This document shows positions 43,986-55,144 of a DNA stretch of 64,000 bases, piece by piece. Each line of letters opens with the position of its first letter. Position 1 is the first letter of the stretch. Source of the stretch: Pyrenochaeta sp. MPI-SDFR-AT-0127 (taxonomy: Eukaryota > Ascomycota > Dothideomycetes > Pleosporales > Cucurbitariaceae); contig JAGTJM010000018.1 in the NCBI GenBank assembly GCA_020747015.1, positions 310,001 to 374,000 of the forward strand, read 5' to 3'. The notes below the pieces were generated by a model, which saw nothing but the letters and a program-made list of their open reading frames with translations, had not been told where the DNA came from and did not search any database. A program made the translations under genes and the position numbers.

Positions 43986-45230
43986 GGCGGGATACAGAGG
44001 TGGTATGTATAACCTCGGAAAGGCAAATGGACGAGAATCGACGAGTTCTAGGTTTCCGGCCGCGGTCTCGATTGCGCAAAGCGGCGAAGAAATTCGGGTT
44101 GATAGGACGGCAGTGCTAGCAGGATGGAGTCGCTAGCGGGGTAACGAGAGCCGAGGGCATCAAAGAGCCTTTAAGCCGTCGCAGAGCCCCAAGCGCAGAC
44201 GTCGGACTGAGCCGCAAGCAGCAGGTGTCCCGGAGGCCACGGCTAAACACCCCACGGACAAACTATTGTATACGCACATTGATTGCCTGAGGGGAGCGGC
44301 ATGTGTTGCGTTGAGTGCTTGACGCAGGTGCAGTCGACTTGTCACGCACAGCGGCTCATCCTGCGACGCGGGGCAGCCAACGGCCGGTGCAATGACGTTT
44401 CGTAAGTAGCCGACATGTCTGCGCAGGGACAGCAGCTGCACGACATCCAACGGCGAAGGAAGGTTGCGAGTGTTGAGCTTGTGCGAGGAGCATCGGTAGC
44501 CAGATCCAGGGCCAATCGTGAAGTGGAGGCGTGGGCCAAATATATATAAGCTCATTTCGACCCTGCCTGCTACCCTCTGTCCGCCTCAGGTCCCCCTCAC
44601 TCAAGCCCTATGCGGGCACACGGATCCGCTCCAGCGCCATCCCCATAGTCCGGCTGACGATACCATTGGCTACAGCCAAATATCGAGGAGCATTTGCAGT
44701 CATCGTGAAGAGATTCAATGTTCATGTGAGACCGAATGGCTTTGGGCTTGATGGTAGTATTCCGATTCTCGCCGTGTCCATGGCTGTGTTTCGGCGCACG
44801 GGCTGCGACTTCCCTCGGTTCCTGTTATCGTCAGCCGTGGACGTGACATTCCACCTATAACGACCATCACAAGCTTTGTATTCGACCGAGGATTGTTGAG
44901 TGATGTATGCCGCTGTTATTCTTTCGAAAGTGAGGTGTCACTGTCTATCTGTAATGCTGTGAGGGTAGGTCAGCGACGTTGTCCATTCAGGAGCAAGGAA
45001 AGACCAGACTCGCACTCGAGTCTGGCATCAATATTGCCCACTCAAATTTCTACAATGACACTCTTCTACGTACACGTCACCTTTCTGCCTCACGACTAGG
45101 ATGCAAAACTTGGCACGCATCGTGTCCACTATGAGCATGTCCTTGTCCTCAGCCTTGGATATTCGGGGTCCCTAGCCATGTACACTTCATCCTGGATATC
45201 TACACGAGGCGAAATAGTCGCTGTCTTCGC
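43986..45230. other. Intergenic, no gene supported
   Basis: About 1.2 kb between the isocitrate dehydrogenase start and the 3' end of the HET gene. A TATA-like stretch (tatatataag) lies at 44541-44550 on the plus strand. The frames after it (44531-44860) have no domain or splice pattern. Confidence 0.45.
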
Positions 45231-47631
45231 TCAAACAATACTTATCTTCTCCACCTCACACTTCTCAAATACAATCGGGCTGTTGATCTTGAAGAACCCA
45301 ACACGTCGATACTTCTCTTCATTCACTGGCAGCAGCATCAAACCCTCCACATCATCTCTCCCAGGCACATTCTCTATCAACCTTGTTGCAAGGCAGACGA
45401 CCTCAACATCATCCTGCAGCTCTGGATCAAGCGCATCAATCGTAGCCTCACCATACTTCAGTTCCGTACAGTCCTGAATGTCAGTCTCCGCAGCTCGCGC
45501 GAGGAAGCCATCAGACTCGAAGGCCTTGTGGAAGTCGTCATCTTCGTGTGGACGCCAGATGAACGAGCAGAGGCGGCCCTTTACAACCAAGATGCCTGAC
45601 TTCACAGCACCATACTCAAAGTCAGGGTCAACCAGCTCAACTTCGCAAGATATGACTTCAAAGCCGAGCGAATCCTTGATGCCCTCACCCCCCTTCTCTC
45701 CCTCTTCCTCCCAAACATGAACAAAATCCTCAACGCTTGCATCAACAGATGCCCAGCTCCACGATGGCGCAACACACACCTCAGCTCGTGGCCTGCGGAT
45801 AAAGTCGCCCTCGCTTATATTCTGATCGCGTGGACAGCTCCATTGTATGTCCATAGCAAGATCGCGCTCCCACATACCCGCTAGGTACTTACTCTTGTAT
45901 TTCTGGCCCAACTCTTCCGCTACAGCAGCAATGGCAAGTAATTTGTCGCCTTGGAATGAAAGATTCCGACGGCTATACTCGCCGCGTGTTGCCAGCCAGA
46001 TTTGCCGTGCATTCTCTGGATTCGTTGCCAGCGAAAACATCTGGCCACTCCATGGCAGACTGGGTAGCTGAGGATCTTTGCCGGATGTCATGCCATCCGC
46101 GCTTGGGATATTTATGCGGTCGATTGTCTGCACTCCCCGGTACGAAAACAGAATTGCCCGCGTGGACAAGAGCAGTTCTTGGAAAGTCCATGCACGATCG
46201 TTGATGGGATCTTTAGAGCGCTTGTAGTCGGCTGGGTAACTCAAGATGACGTTCGTCTGCGCATCTGAGCTATCTTGCACACGGTACGGTATACTGACCG
46301 GTTTTATCAAGTATGCGATCTGATCTTGCATATGGTGTAAGAAACCTTCTGTGGCTGATTTAGCTACAGCTGCTACAACTGTCACCGCAGCACACTTGTA
46401 TATAAGTCGCATCTTGGGAAGCTCTCTCGCCTTATCCTCATTTGAGTCTTGCATGATACATCTAGGATTTATCAGTGAGTTCAGAAAGGGAGGAGTTGAA
46501 CCTTACAAGGCATCCACCCAGAGGTACCGGAGCCCTACGCGACGAGTTACAGTCACTGCATCTTGAATAGTTCTTGGCAGTTGCTCAACATGAAATCCAG
46601 TCGCCAGCAAGTCTTTGGTGGTGTTGAGTAGCACAAAAGTTTGATTAGTACCCCATACGTAACTGAGTGCAGCAAAGTTTTGATCTGAGCGCTGTAGACT
46701 CGACGTTTCCACAATACGCAGCTCGTGGTGGTTCTGTACATCTATCAGCCGCGCAGGGGCTTGGAGCGCGCTAATGTTCGACACGTTAGGTAGAGAAGGC
46801 AGCTTCTGCATCCACCTCTCGATGATGGACATGTTGGTCTCTGATCCAAGGATGCTGTTGCTAGTCCTGGGAGGGAAGAGATGTGGTGCATCTTCAGCCT
46901 GATTATCTTTGTCGTGTGAGCATTGGATGGTCAACATAGAGTGATAGTTGCATACCATCAATGTTGATGTGATACCGTAGCTCTACTGCTTTTTCCCCAC
47001 ACAGTTTTTGAAGCTCATTAGGCTCGTTCGTATCCGCAGCATCTGCTTCCACATAAGCGTTCATAAATGTGAAAAGCTCTCCCTCTCCTCTCTCGAATGA
47101 TAGCTTGATTTGGAACTTGCACACCTCAGTCAGTGTGTCACGATCCTGCCAAGTTTCCCAGCCCCCAGTAGCATCTTCCTCCATTTCCTCGTTGAACGCA
47201 GAAGCACCATTCCAATCATCTTCTGCTCCTGCCTCTGCTTGATCACTTGCGTTATCTTCTAAGCTCGCATGCCCTTCACGCGTAGCACCTTCTTTACCAG
47301 CAGAAACTAGACTTTCTGGATAACTGTCGGTTTTGTTCCAACGTTCATACAGCTCGTCAAGGAAGACTCGCCCATGGATACCATCCGCAATCGTGCGACA
47401 GAATTTGCAGCCTTGTTGGACTGATTCCCTGAGCTCATGAGATGTAACGATATAAGAACAACTTGCAGCCTCATCCTCGGGTGAGGTGTTGCTTAATGTT
47501 AAATACAGTTTGGGTGTCCACACACGTGTCAGGCAAGTATTGCAGGGGTCTGTGGCCGCCGGTGCAGTTGACGGTTCTTCATAGACTGGATACTGACGCG
47601 GCGGTTGCCGAGTGCCCATGTAGTGAAGCAT
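45231..47631 (-). CDS. HET-domain (heterokaryon incompatibility) protein
   Basis: Exons 47631-46956, 46906-46507 and 46461-45231, with 49- and 45-base introns, encode 768 residues. The N-terminal 120 residues carry cysteine pairs (CNTC, CKFC) common before HET domains, followed by a long acidic linker. The HET domain holds all three motif blocks: FAALSYVWG, YLWVDALCIMQDS (rebuilt across the second intron) and DRAWTFQELLLS. A mixed C-terminal region follows with no repeat or NTPase domain. HET proteins trigger cell death when genetically unlike hyphae fuse; the partner and specificity here are unknown. The start at 47631 was chosen because it precedes the first cysteine pair in frame. Confidence 0.92.
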
Positions 47632-48119
47632 GATGAATCTTGAGGCGCAAAAGCTTGAGAATTAGTATCAAGGTGTTGATTAAAGCTAACTTTTAGGTGG
47701 GAAGGCTGGAGTCTGACATGCAGCACCAATAGACTATACTTTTTTGTGACTAGCGCTGCGAGTCTCTGTGTACCTTCCACGACCACTGTCATCCTTCATC
47801 ACTGAACATACGGGCCCGAAACACAACTGCGTATTTTCGCTAGTTCAAATATCCACTGACGACAACATGCTTGGCTCTCATGTGCCGCACAGGTGGGATG
47901 TGCTTATACGAACATTTCCATTCACACCAGGCATTCACCTTAGGCTTATTGCAACTGAGTCACAAGAACTATAGGACATCGCCTAAGGATTCCGTCTGTG
48001 CAGAAGCCTAGAGTTATAAGCAAATCATCACTTTCACTGTGAAAATCCGCGGCAAAACATGGTGGAAAGTGTGAAATAATCGTCCGCACATATGAAATAA
48101 ACACTGCCATTCTCACGTC
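47632..48119. other. Divergent intergenic region
   Basis: 488 bases between the divergent HET gene and the acidic-protein gene. No coding or RNA signal recognised. Confidence 0.5.
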
Positions 48120-49283
48120 ATGCACGAACTGTCTTCCTTCAACTACGCTCTCAAAACCGACCCTGTCAACCAGTGTCATCCTTCATCAACCATGCCGATG
48201 CCCAAGTACTCCCACCGTCGCGGTGCAGAGCCAATAGTCATGGGGCCAAACGGCATGAAGCTTAAACAAATCCAATTCCGCTCTTATATCCACGATGTCG
48301 CCATATACCACTTCCAGGCATGGTTTATCTCTGTGAGAGACTTTTGCTTGATGCTGAACCGGCACGAACACGGGTACGTCGATACTTTGCTGAGTTACGA
48401 TCCCATGCTCCGCCTTGCGGTGCCGATCCCTGAAGGCGATGAAGTTCCGGAGGGATGCATAGAGGCTGCATACTTGCCCAATGTATTTCAGCATGGTGGA
48501 GCAGCCTTGGGCTTCCGTGTTGGTAACAATGTGGTGGAGTGGGTGTGCTTTGATCGTCCCATCGACGATCTCATCTTCAAGAGGCTGGACATCAACAACC
48601 GAGATCCGAATGGTCCACAAGTGCTTTTTCACCATGTGGCGAACTTGCCAAAGGGTAACTCTGGACGTATGGTCAAAGGCGCAAACCTTGAACATAAAGG
48701 CTGGCACGACTCCTTGTGGAAGGCGGATCATCGCAGAGTCCGGGTTGACTTAACATGGAGAACTTTTGGTACCGAGTTAAGGCAAAAACACCAATTGCAG
48801 CGGTTGGAGCAAGAGAGACAGGCAAAAATGGAGCATTGTATGACGGTCATGGATGTTGATGCCGACAACTTTGAACATAGCGATATCCAGGAACTGCTCG
48901 GAGGTGGTGAGTCTGAAGAGGAATACGATAGCGATGACATTGGCACCTACTTCGACGGCGATGCGAACGACGCTCAAGACATGGAAGAAGAGAAAAGTGA
49001 GAATGAGGAAGATATCGCCAGCATTTCCTACAAAGAGGAGCATGAAGTGCCAGTCAAGACGCATGCCCAGCGAATCATCTACGAAGACGAAGACATGGAA
49101 AAGCATGGAGAGGCGGACTACGATGCGTCTAATGAGCTCACGCATTCTCGAAATCCTTTGGGGCCAACGGTACTGGGGAACAAGGACACCAACAAGCTGT
49201 GGGTTCAGCAGTTCATTTCAACAAACCACAACATCGAAAAATTGGCTATCGAAGGGCGAACACAGTTAAGTAGCTTACTGTGA
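48120..49283 (+). CDS. Unrecognised protein with acidic C-terminal half
   Basis: Single frame of 387 residues; an internal ATG at 48192 (residue 25) may be the true start. The first 230 residues look globular, with tryptophan and aromatic residues and patterns such as YHFQAWFISVRDFCLML and GWHDSLWKADHRRVRVDLTWR. A short charged helix (ELRQKHQLQRLEQERQ) follows. The last 130 residues are very acidic with runs such as ESEEEYDSDD and DMEEEKSENEED, as in nuclear or chaperone-like proteins. No signal peptide, membrane segment or known domain. It could be a lineage-specific gene. Coding status rests on length and composition only. Confidence 0.66.
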   Translation: MHELSSFNYALKTDPVNQCHPSSTMPMPKYSHRRGAEPIVMGPNGMKLKQIQFRSYIHDVAIYHFQAWFISVRDFCLMLNRHEHGYVDTLLSYDPMLRLAVPIPEGDEVPEGCIEAAYLPNVFQHGGAALGFRVGNNVVEWVCFDRPIDDLIFKRLDINNRDPNGPQVLFHHVANLPKGNSGRMVKGANLEHKGWHDSLWKADHRRVRVDLTWRTFGTELRQKHQLQRLEQERQAKMEHCMTVMDVDADNFEHSDIQELLGGGESEEEYDSDDIGTYFDGDANDAQDMEEEKSENEEDIASISYKEEHEVPVKTHAQRIIYEDEDMEKHGEADYDASNELTHSRNPLGPTVLGNKDTNKLWVQQFISTNHNIEKLAIEGRTQLSSLL

Positions 49284-49496
49284 GAACCTTGCGTTCAATT
49301 GACGCAATGGACTTCAGTTCCACATAGCGCCTGAGATATCACGACCTACTTGCTACAATCACGCGTAGCGGCTATCTCTGGCCTTGCATCAATAGAATTG
49401 AATTAGCGACTACGACTACATTTCATGACTACAACTTTTTCGTTTCTCGTAATATCATCAAAACTTCATGCCGGGTGTACTGGAGGTAAAATCCAA

Positions 49497-50963
49497 TCAA
49501 CCCTTGAGACCAATTTCATCAGCTGTGAGGATGAACTCCATGAAGCCAGCATTTGTATCAATAATGTTCTGGATATACTCTTCGCTCGTTGGGTAAAAGT
49601 TGGTCGGGTATCCAAACTCCATTGTGTATCCGTAAACCTTGTTGACCTTCTTGTTCTTGTGCCAACGGCTAAAGGTATAGTCGTCGCTGGCGCCGGATGT
49701 GGGATACAGGCCGACAGCTTGCTGAGGGACGTAGTCGCGACCGCCAACGGCTTTCATGGCATCGGTTGTGCGGTTTGCCTGGTAGGCAATCTTGTCCCAA
49801 TCGGCTTGATCAATGAACTCCTTGTAGATTTCGTCCTCTACGATGCCGCGCTTGCCGTCATAGGCGGGGTTGAACTGGTTCTGCTTGGGATCGTGAGATT
49901 GGTTGATGTCGTCGCCCCAAGAGTAGAGCAGAGTGCCTGCGGCGGAGTGGACATCGATGAACCACCTGATGTTGGGATACTGGTCGTATACCCAGACCAT
50001 GTTCTGTGTCTCTGGCTCTGAGAAAGGTGCAGTTCCATAGAAAGCCTGGGATGAGGCATTGGTGGATGCTGGGGAAACAGACGGATCAAAGTATTGGGTG
50101 AAGTTCCACATAAAGTCGAAGTTTCGGTTAAGATCGACGCCGACGCTGAGGGGGTCGTCGGGCCTGGAGCTTGCTGGGTTGCGATTTTTGCGCCAGAGAT
50201 TGCTGTTTGCTTGATCGTGGCGCACACCGTCGGGATTGGTCATGGGAATGAAGACGATTCCGGCACCAAGCGCCTTCTTGACATCCTTGTTGGAATAGGT
50301 CTTATTGCCATATTTCAGTCCAATACGGTGTTCATTAGCGTAAAGTAAATCGCTGATGAAATAAATGAGGTTGTCCGGCCCGCCTCTCTCGCGTGCATGG
50401 ATACCGGAAGTGAAGTAGATGTATTGCTTGTCCTTCTTGATCTTTTCCGCTTTATTAGCAACGCCACCGATGACTTTGTTGCCCTCAAAAGTCTTGTGAG
50501 GAGGTGTGAAGAGTGTGAGCCCATACTCTTTCTCCAGACCCTTCATGGCCGTGTAAACCTCATCAGCATTGAGGATTCCCGCGGTCTGGAGCTCTGAATA
50601 CTCGCTCGGCTTCCTGGTCCCAAGGCCCCGGGGAGCAATCTTTCCACCCTTGAATCTGTCGCCCTTGCCAATCGGCGCTGTTGCGGTTTGTCGCTTGTTT
50701 AAGTTGTGCAGGGTTTCGACACGGACTATTTCCGGGTTGAGGCTCCTCTTCAGATCGTGCAATTGCTCCTCCGAAATGACAGCGTGCAACTTGTGTTCAC
50801 CATCAGCGGCCATGACCACAGGCCGGCAGCCATAATCGATCTCACTGTTGGCTGAGATGAAGTCATACAGCTGATTTTTTTCCTTTGAGAAGAAGGCGAC
50901 GCTCAAGACGTCCGACGCAAGCGCTGTTCCAGGAAGAAGACCGAGGAGGGTTGAGACCTTCAT
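49497..50963 (-). CDS. Secreted zinc carboxypeptidase (peptidase family M14)
   Basis: One frame of 488 residues from the ATG at 50963; it has a short signal peptide (MKVSTLLGLLPGTALA). The in-frame ATG 33 bases upstream would put extra residues before it and is less likely. A propeptide ends near a Lys-Arg site (residues 90-91), probably cut by a Kex2-like protease. The catalytic domain has the HARE motif with zinc ligands His189 and Glu192, VDLNRNFD with the substrate-binding Arg-Asn region, the third ligand His in FIDVHSAAG, and the catalytic Glu in YTMEFGYP. It removes C-terminal residues from peptides outside the cell. HARE is followed by Arg-Gly-Gly instead of the usual Trp-Ile, a small family variation. 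Substrate preference cannot be read from sequence. Confidence 0.95.
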   Translation of the reverse strand: MKVSTLLGLLPGTALASDVLSVAFFSKEKNQLYDFISANSEIDYGCRPVVMAADGEHKLHAVISEEQLHDLKRSLNPEIVRVETLHNLNKRQTATAPIGKGDRFKGGKIAPRGLGTRKPSEYSELQTAGILNADEVYTAMKGLEKEYGLTLFTPPHKTFEGNKVIGGVANKAEKIKKDKQYIYFTSGIHARERGGPDNLIYFISDLLYANEHRIGLKYGNKTYSNKDVKKALGAGIVFIPMTNPDGVRHDQANSNLWRKNRNPASSRPDDPLSVGVDLNRNFDFMWNFTQYFDPSVSPASTNASSQAFYGTAPFSEPETQNMVWVYDQYPNIRWFIDVHSAAGTLLYSWGDDINQSHDPKQNQFNPAYDGKRGIVEDEIYKEFIDQADWDKIAYQANRTTDAMKAVGGRDYVPQQAVGLYPTSGASDDYTFSRWHKNKKVNKVYGYTMEFGYPTNFYPTSEEYIQNIIDTNAGFMEFILTADEIGLKG

Positions 50964-52479
50964 GGCGAACAGCAGCTGACAAAGATAGTGTGACAAGGGA
51001 GAGCTGCAAGTCGTGCAAAAATCAAAGCTGTCATTGTGCTTCTCTTATTTATATGAGGTCAGAGACACGGTATCTTCCCTGCGAACCTGTCAGCGAGCTG
51101 AATTGACAGGGTCACAAAATCGACCTTCCGAATACGGTATTCGGAATGAGGCTTCCAAGACACAAGCGTACTTGGCTTGCGTATCTACCCTACGATTATG
51201 AGCAGGTCCAAAGTGCTATCCGGTGCTAGAATACGAGCCAAAGCGAATAAAGCGGCTGCTTGTGCTCTAAAAGGATCCAATCTCCTGGTTTGCGGTGGGA
51301 GCAGGCACCGCCAAGCTTGCCGAACCCTATCAGCAAGGCACCAGAAATGGTCCTGAGAATTGTGTCGCTTGCCACTTGGACATGTCTAGGCATTGGTAGC
51401 CATAGCAATGCTCAGTCGTGAAGGCAAGGTCAGAAGAGCTGCGGCGGGAATGCCTGCGCTTTGGCCAAAGCGCGCCAGTCTCGTATATTGTGCGTTGATT
51501 TGACGTTCAATACCATTGGATTGGTAGAGTCACTCAATTTCCTTGCGGATTCTCATGTCGTCGCACGAGATTGGCGGAGGTTCCACGTTCTCTAAGTCAT
51601 GTTGTCAAAATCTAGCAGTCGGTCTAAATTTATATCACGCCTGCATCTTGTCTCCAGGAAAGCCCTCTGCAACAGCAGCGAACTTACACGAAGTCAGTCA
51701 TAAGCTACGGAATGTTTGGAGAAGGTCAAACGTTGCTTACATCGCTGTACTGGCAAAGATCTCCATCGTTCGCATTTCCGTAACCCGTGGCATGATCGGC
51801 GCGTGACCGGGAGCCGGCACATATGAACATTCTCAGCGTCCCAGGATGGGTCTAGCGAATGGGAAGAAATGCCACAGTGAAAGAGTGATTGTGAGAAATG
51901 TGCTCAGAATTATTATTATCGCTGGACAGTCGGTTCTAAAATGTCAGCCAGGACTACAAACATGCAAGGCTGAACTGTTTGAACAAAGAACAGTGCAGAA
52001 CAACAATAAACACAGGAACTCGAACTGCACGATGGTAGCCAAATCTACGGGGTCACATTATACATAGGAGGCCCTTAAAAAGGTCGCCTTGAAAGGTGTC
52101 TGCTGAACATACTGCAGAGATCTCGAAGCCGCAATGTCCGTCAGCCCATTCAAGTGAAGCCCGTTCTAAGCAACCGCTCCGTGAGTCAGCGGCAGATTCA
52201 TTTTGGACATCAAGCTCCAATATTAATGAAAGAGGCATGAGGCAGTCTGAGACCAATAAAACCGGCCTTTACTGACCGAAATAGTACTATTAATCATATA
52301 GAGATTTCGACACAGCAGATGTGATGAGACGAGATTTGGGGGTGTTCGTTGATGGTTTCCTTTGCCAAGTCGGGGCTAATACTGTTATCTCCTCTCATTA
52401 CTCTCGACCTTTCCGACATAAAAACAAACATGAAGCCGTCCTGATATATCACTGCGCCCTCGAGGCACCTATACCCACA
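50964..52479. other. Intergenic, no gene seen
   Basis: About 1.5 kb between the divergently transcribed carboxypeptidase and small GTPase genes. An inverted motif accttccgaatacggtattcgga (near 51123-51145) forms a short hairpin-like palindrome (TCCGAATAC/GTATTCGGA) in the carboxypeptidase promoter. Nothing coding was supported. Confidence 0.5.
51126..51145. repeat. Short inverted repeat TCCGAATAC-N2-GTATTCGGA
   Basis: A perfect nine-base inverted repeat separated by two bases lies about 165 bases upstream of the M14 carboxypeptidase start. This form is typical of dimeric zinc-cluster (Zn2Cys6) binding sites, which contain CGG/CCG half-sites; here the halves are CCGAATAC and GTATTCGG. The repeat is seen; the regulator is not identified. 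Confidence 0.45.
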
Positions 52480-53250
52480 ATGAGCTACGCGCCCGTGTCT
52501 CCAGAGGTCACCGTGCTTCTGCTTGGAGATGCCGAGGTTGGCAAGTCAACGTTCTTATCGTGAGTCTCCCGGCTACTCCGGCGAGTGTGCTCCAACACGG
52601 CGCATAGCTCCCCAGACTCGTGTCTTGAACTGGATATACTAGTCGCTTCTTTCATGATATGCTCAACACTGAAGGCCAGTCACTAATGCTTCAATAGTCG
52701 CCTGACGCTCGGCGTACAGCCTCAAAGCGATGATCTTCCTCCGTACCAACTTCCCGTTCTTCGTGACAGTGACCAGCCCTATGCCTTCGACATTTCCCTA
52801 TACGGTCGCCCATATAGGCTTCGATTCTTCGATACAGCGTCGCCTACAAACTACACGCTTCTACATCCGTCGTTCATCATTCTATGCTACGACATATCCT
52901 CTCGTGCCTCCCTCGAGTCCCTCTCGACGACATGGTTACCAATCGTGAACACACATTTCAACTATGACGAGAACCTCCCAGTTATGGTTCTGGGCTTGAA
53001 GAGGGATATCAGAAAGCAATGGACACTAGCAGAGGTTGGGCAAGATAAGAAAGGCAAGGGCTCGAGCGTGATGCCACACGAAGGACTCCAGGCAGCACAG
53101 AGAATGCTCTGCGATCATTACGCAGAGTGCAGTGCTCTGACTGGAGAGCTTTGCCGGGAGGTCCTTCAGGATGTCGCGAAGACAAGTGCGAAAACGACGA
53201 CTCAGGCTGGGGGAAAGAGTCAAGGGCCCGACATGTGTGCCGTAATGTAA
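52480..53250 (+). CDS. Atypical Rho/Ras-like small GTPase with CaaX box
   Basis: Exons 52480-52559 and 52698-53250 give 210 residues. G1 is GDAEVGKST (residues 16-24). The G3 position reads DTASPTN (72-78) in place of DTAGQE, so the catalytic glutamine is absent. G4 is LGLKRD (125-130) and G5 ECSALTG (170-176), both Rho-like. The C-terminus CAVM is a CaaX box, which suggests prenylation and membrane attachment. A Rho-type insertion seems present before G5 as a charged loop. The start was chosen because the P-loop then sits at the normal distance; an in-frame ATG upstream at 52321 is less likely. Partners and pathway unknown. Altered switch II suggests low intrinsic GTP hydrolysis, an inference. 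Confidence 0.85.
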
Positions 53251-53770
53251 AGCGAAGATTGCGTAGGTGATGAGACGGCTGAGAAGTGTCATAAGGCTCA
53301 GGGCGATCGATTGTATATGCGGTTCGCCATATTGCTCAATCGCTCTTGCGCAATAGGTCGCCGCGGAGGCATCTCTCTCCTCAATGAGCAGCAAGATGAC
53401 GTTGCTCCTTTTGAATTTCTAGCTTGACAATCGCGCTCTACTTCACTAGCACCGACTATTCTTCCGGAGATAGAGATGCAGTCCCGAGAACATGCATCGT
53501 TTATCTTCAGCATCGCTTCCACCTGCATGCTGACCCAATCAGCGGCAGCCAATGAATATCGTGCTCCAGCCTCCAAATGACGGAACCATACCCGATCAAG
53601 CACAGCTCGCTGTAGCTGCAGCTACACGTGATCGCCGAAGCTTAAGATCATCGGCTCGTGGGGTATCGGATCGTATATATATCTGCACCCTCTCGCAATC
53701 AGAGCTGATTGTCTTCGCCAGTCCCAATCTACCCCTCGATTGACAGACCTCGAGGTCCCCAAACGCCGGA
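53251..53770. other. Intergenic, no gene seen
   Basis: 520 bases between two plus-strand genes, probably the promoter of the auxin-efflux-carrier family gene. No coding signal. Confidence 0.5.
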
Positions 53771-55144
53771 ATGCCGATGAGCGGGCTTCTATCGTCCTTT
53801 GTTGCTGCCGTGCAAGCTTCTTTATCAGTGTTACTTGTCATCTCTTATGGAGGTATCGCAGCCAAATTAGGTCTCCTCGATTCAAACAATGGCAAAGCAA
53901 TTAGCAAGATATGCGTCAAAATGTTCCTCCCCGCGTTGCTCCTTGTTCAGATAGGATCCGAGCTACACACAGGATCCGCCCACCGATATCTCATTATCCT
54001 CCTCTGGGCTTTCATCTGTCACCTTATCAGCTTTTTGATTGGCATTTTTGCACACCTGGTATTTGGGCTACCGGATTGGGTTACTGCTGCGATCATGTTC
54101 AACAATACAACATCTTATCCGCTACTGTTGATTCAGAGCTTAGATGAGACGGGTATCTTGGGGAATTTGATCGTAGGTGATGATACAACGAGGGCCTTGA
54201 TTGGGAGAGCAAAGAGCTACTTCTTGGTATTCGCAACGGTCAGCAGCTGCCTCACATTCGCGGTAGGCCCAAGGTTGATCGACACGGAACATGCGCCAGA
54301 GTCGGACGACGACAAAACGCTCGACGACGGGGACGATGATGATAATGAGTCTGATGAGCGGGATGTAGAAGGTGGAGAGAGTAATTGGCCGCCAAATGAG
54401 CAAACGAGACTTTTGGTGCCACAGTCTCACGAACAGCGCCGCCAACGCCATGAAAGCGTTGTGGGGATTACATTCTTTCCCTCAAAACCAAAGTTCACGA
54501 CTGTGAAACGCCGTCCTTTCTATATTGCCCACCCACATTGGGCTGACTTTGGCCCAAGGACGCAGTGGTGGTTGTTGTTCTTTTACGACTTTTTGAACGC
54601 GCCGTTGCTTGGTGCCGTACTCGGCGTCATCATTGGACTTACACCACTGCTCCATCGTGCTTTTTTTGATACCACGTACAATGGCGGGATCTTCACAGCC
54701 TGGTTGACAGAGAGTTGGAAAAACGTGGGCAGTCTCTTCGTTCCTTTGCCCCTTATTGTCGCTGGTATATCGCTCTATACATCGTACCAGGAGGATAAGC
54801 AGGATGGCGAGTCGAGGACATCGGTACCGAAAGCTACCACGGCTTTTATTCTCGTAGTCCGCTTTATCATCTGGCCTCTCTTGAGTATTGGTGTCATCTA
54901 CGCTATTGTGCACAAGTCAGGGAGAGAGGGCGTCCTTAGCAGCGACCCAATGCTGTGGTTTGCCATGATGTTGATGCCTACGGGGCCACCCGCCATGAAG
55001 CTTATCACGATGGTACAGGTCAGCGACGCGGGTGTAGAAGATGAGAGGAGGATTGCGAAAATTCTAACCATCTCATACATTATCAGTCCCATCCTGGCCA
55101 TCACAGTTGTTGGAGCGCTGAGGGCAAGTCAGGCGGCAATCTGA
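53771..55144 (+). CDS. Auxin efflux carrier (AEC/Mem_trans) family protein
   Basis: An intronless frame of 457 residues. Four to five hydrophobic helices lie in the first 170 residues (LLVISYGGIAAKLGLLD, KICVKMFLPALLLVQIGSEL, an FNNTTSYPLLLIQSL segment). A long acidic hydrophilic loop (about 175-250, with a DDGDDDDNESDE run) separates them from another five helices after residue 260 (LLFFYDFLNAPLLGAVLGVIIGL, LWFAMMLMPTGPPAMKL). This two-bundle layout with a large central loop and the N-N-T-T-S-Y-P-L and P-T-G-P-P-A motifs is that of fungal AEC proteins, probably in the ER or plasma membrane. Fungal substrates are mostly unknown, and auxin transport is not implied. Confidence 0.93.
   Translation: MPMSGLLSSFVAAVQASLSVLLVISYGGIAAKLGLLDSNNGKAISKICVKMFLPALLLVQIGSELHTGSAHRYLIILLWAFICHLISFLIGIFAHLVFGLPDWVTAAIMFNNTTSYPLLLIQSLDETGILGNLIVGDDTTRALIGRAKSYFLVFATVSSCLTFAVGPRLIDTEHAPESDDDKTLDDGDDDDNESDERDVEGGESNWPPNEQTRLLVPQSHEQRRQRHESVVGITFFPSKPKFTTVKRRPFYIAHPHWADFGPRTQWWLLFFYDFLNAPLLGAVLGVIIGLTPLLHRAFFDTTYNGGIFTAWLTESWKNVGSLFVPLPLIVAGISLYTSYQEDKQDGESRTSVPKATTAFILVVRFIIWPLLSIGVIYAIVHKSGREGVLSSDPMLWFAMMLMPTGPPAMKLITMVQVSDAGVEDERRIAKILTISYIISPILAITVVGALRASQAAI

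Noticed and set aside
44531..44860. Possible gene after a TATA-like site at 44541
   Set aside because: TATA-like sequence alone is weak; the frame has no domain and starts before it.
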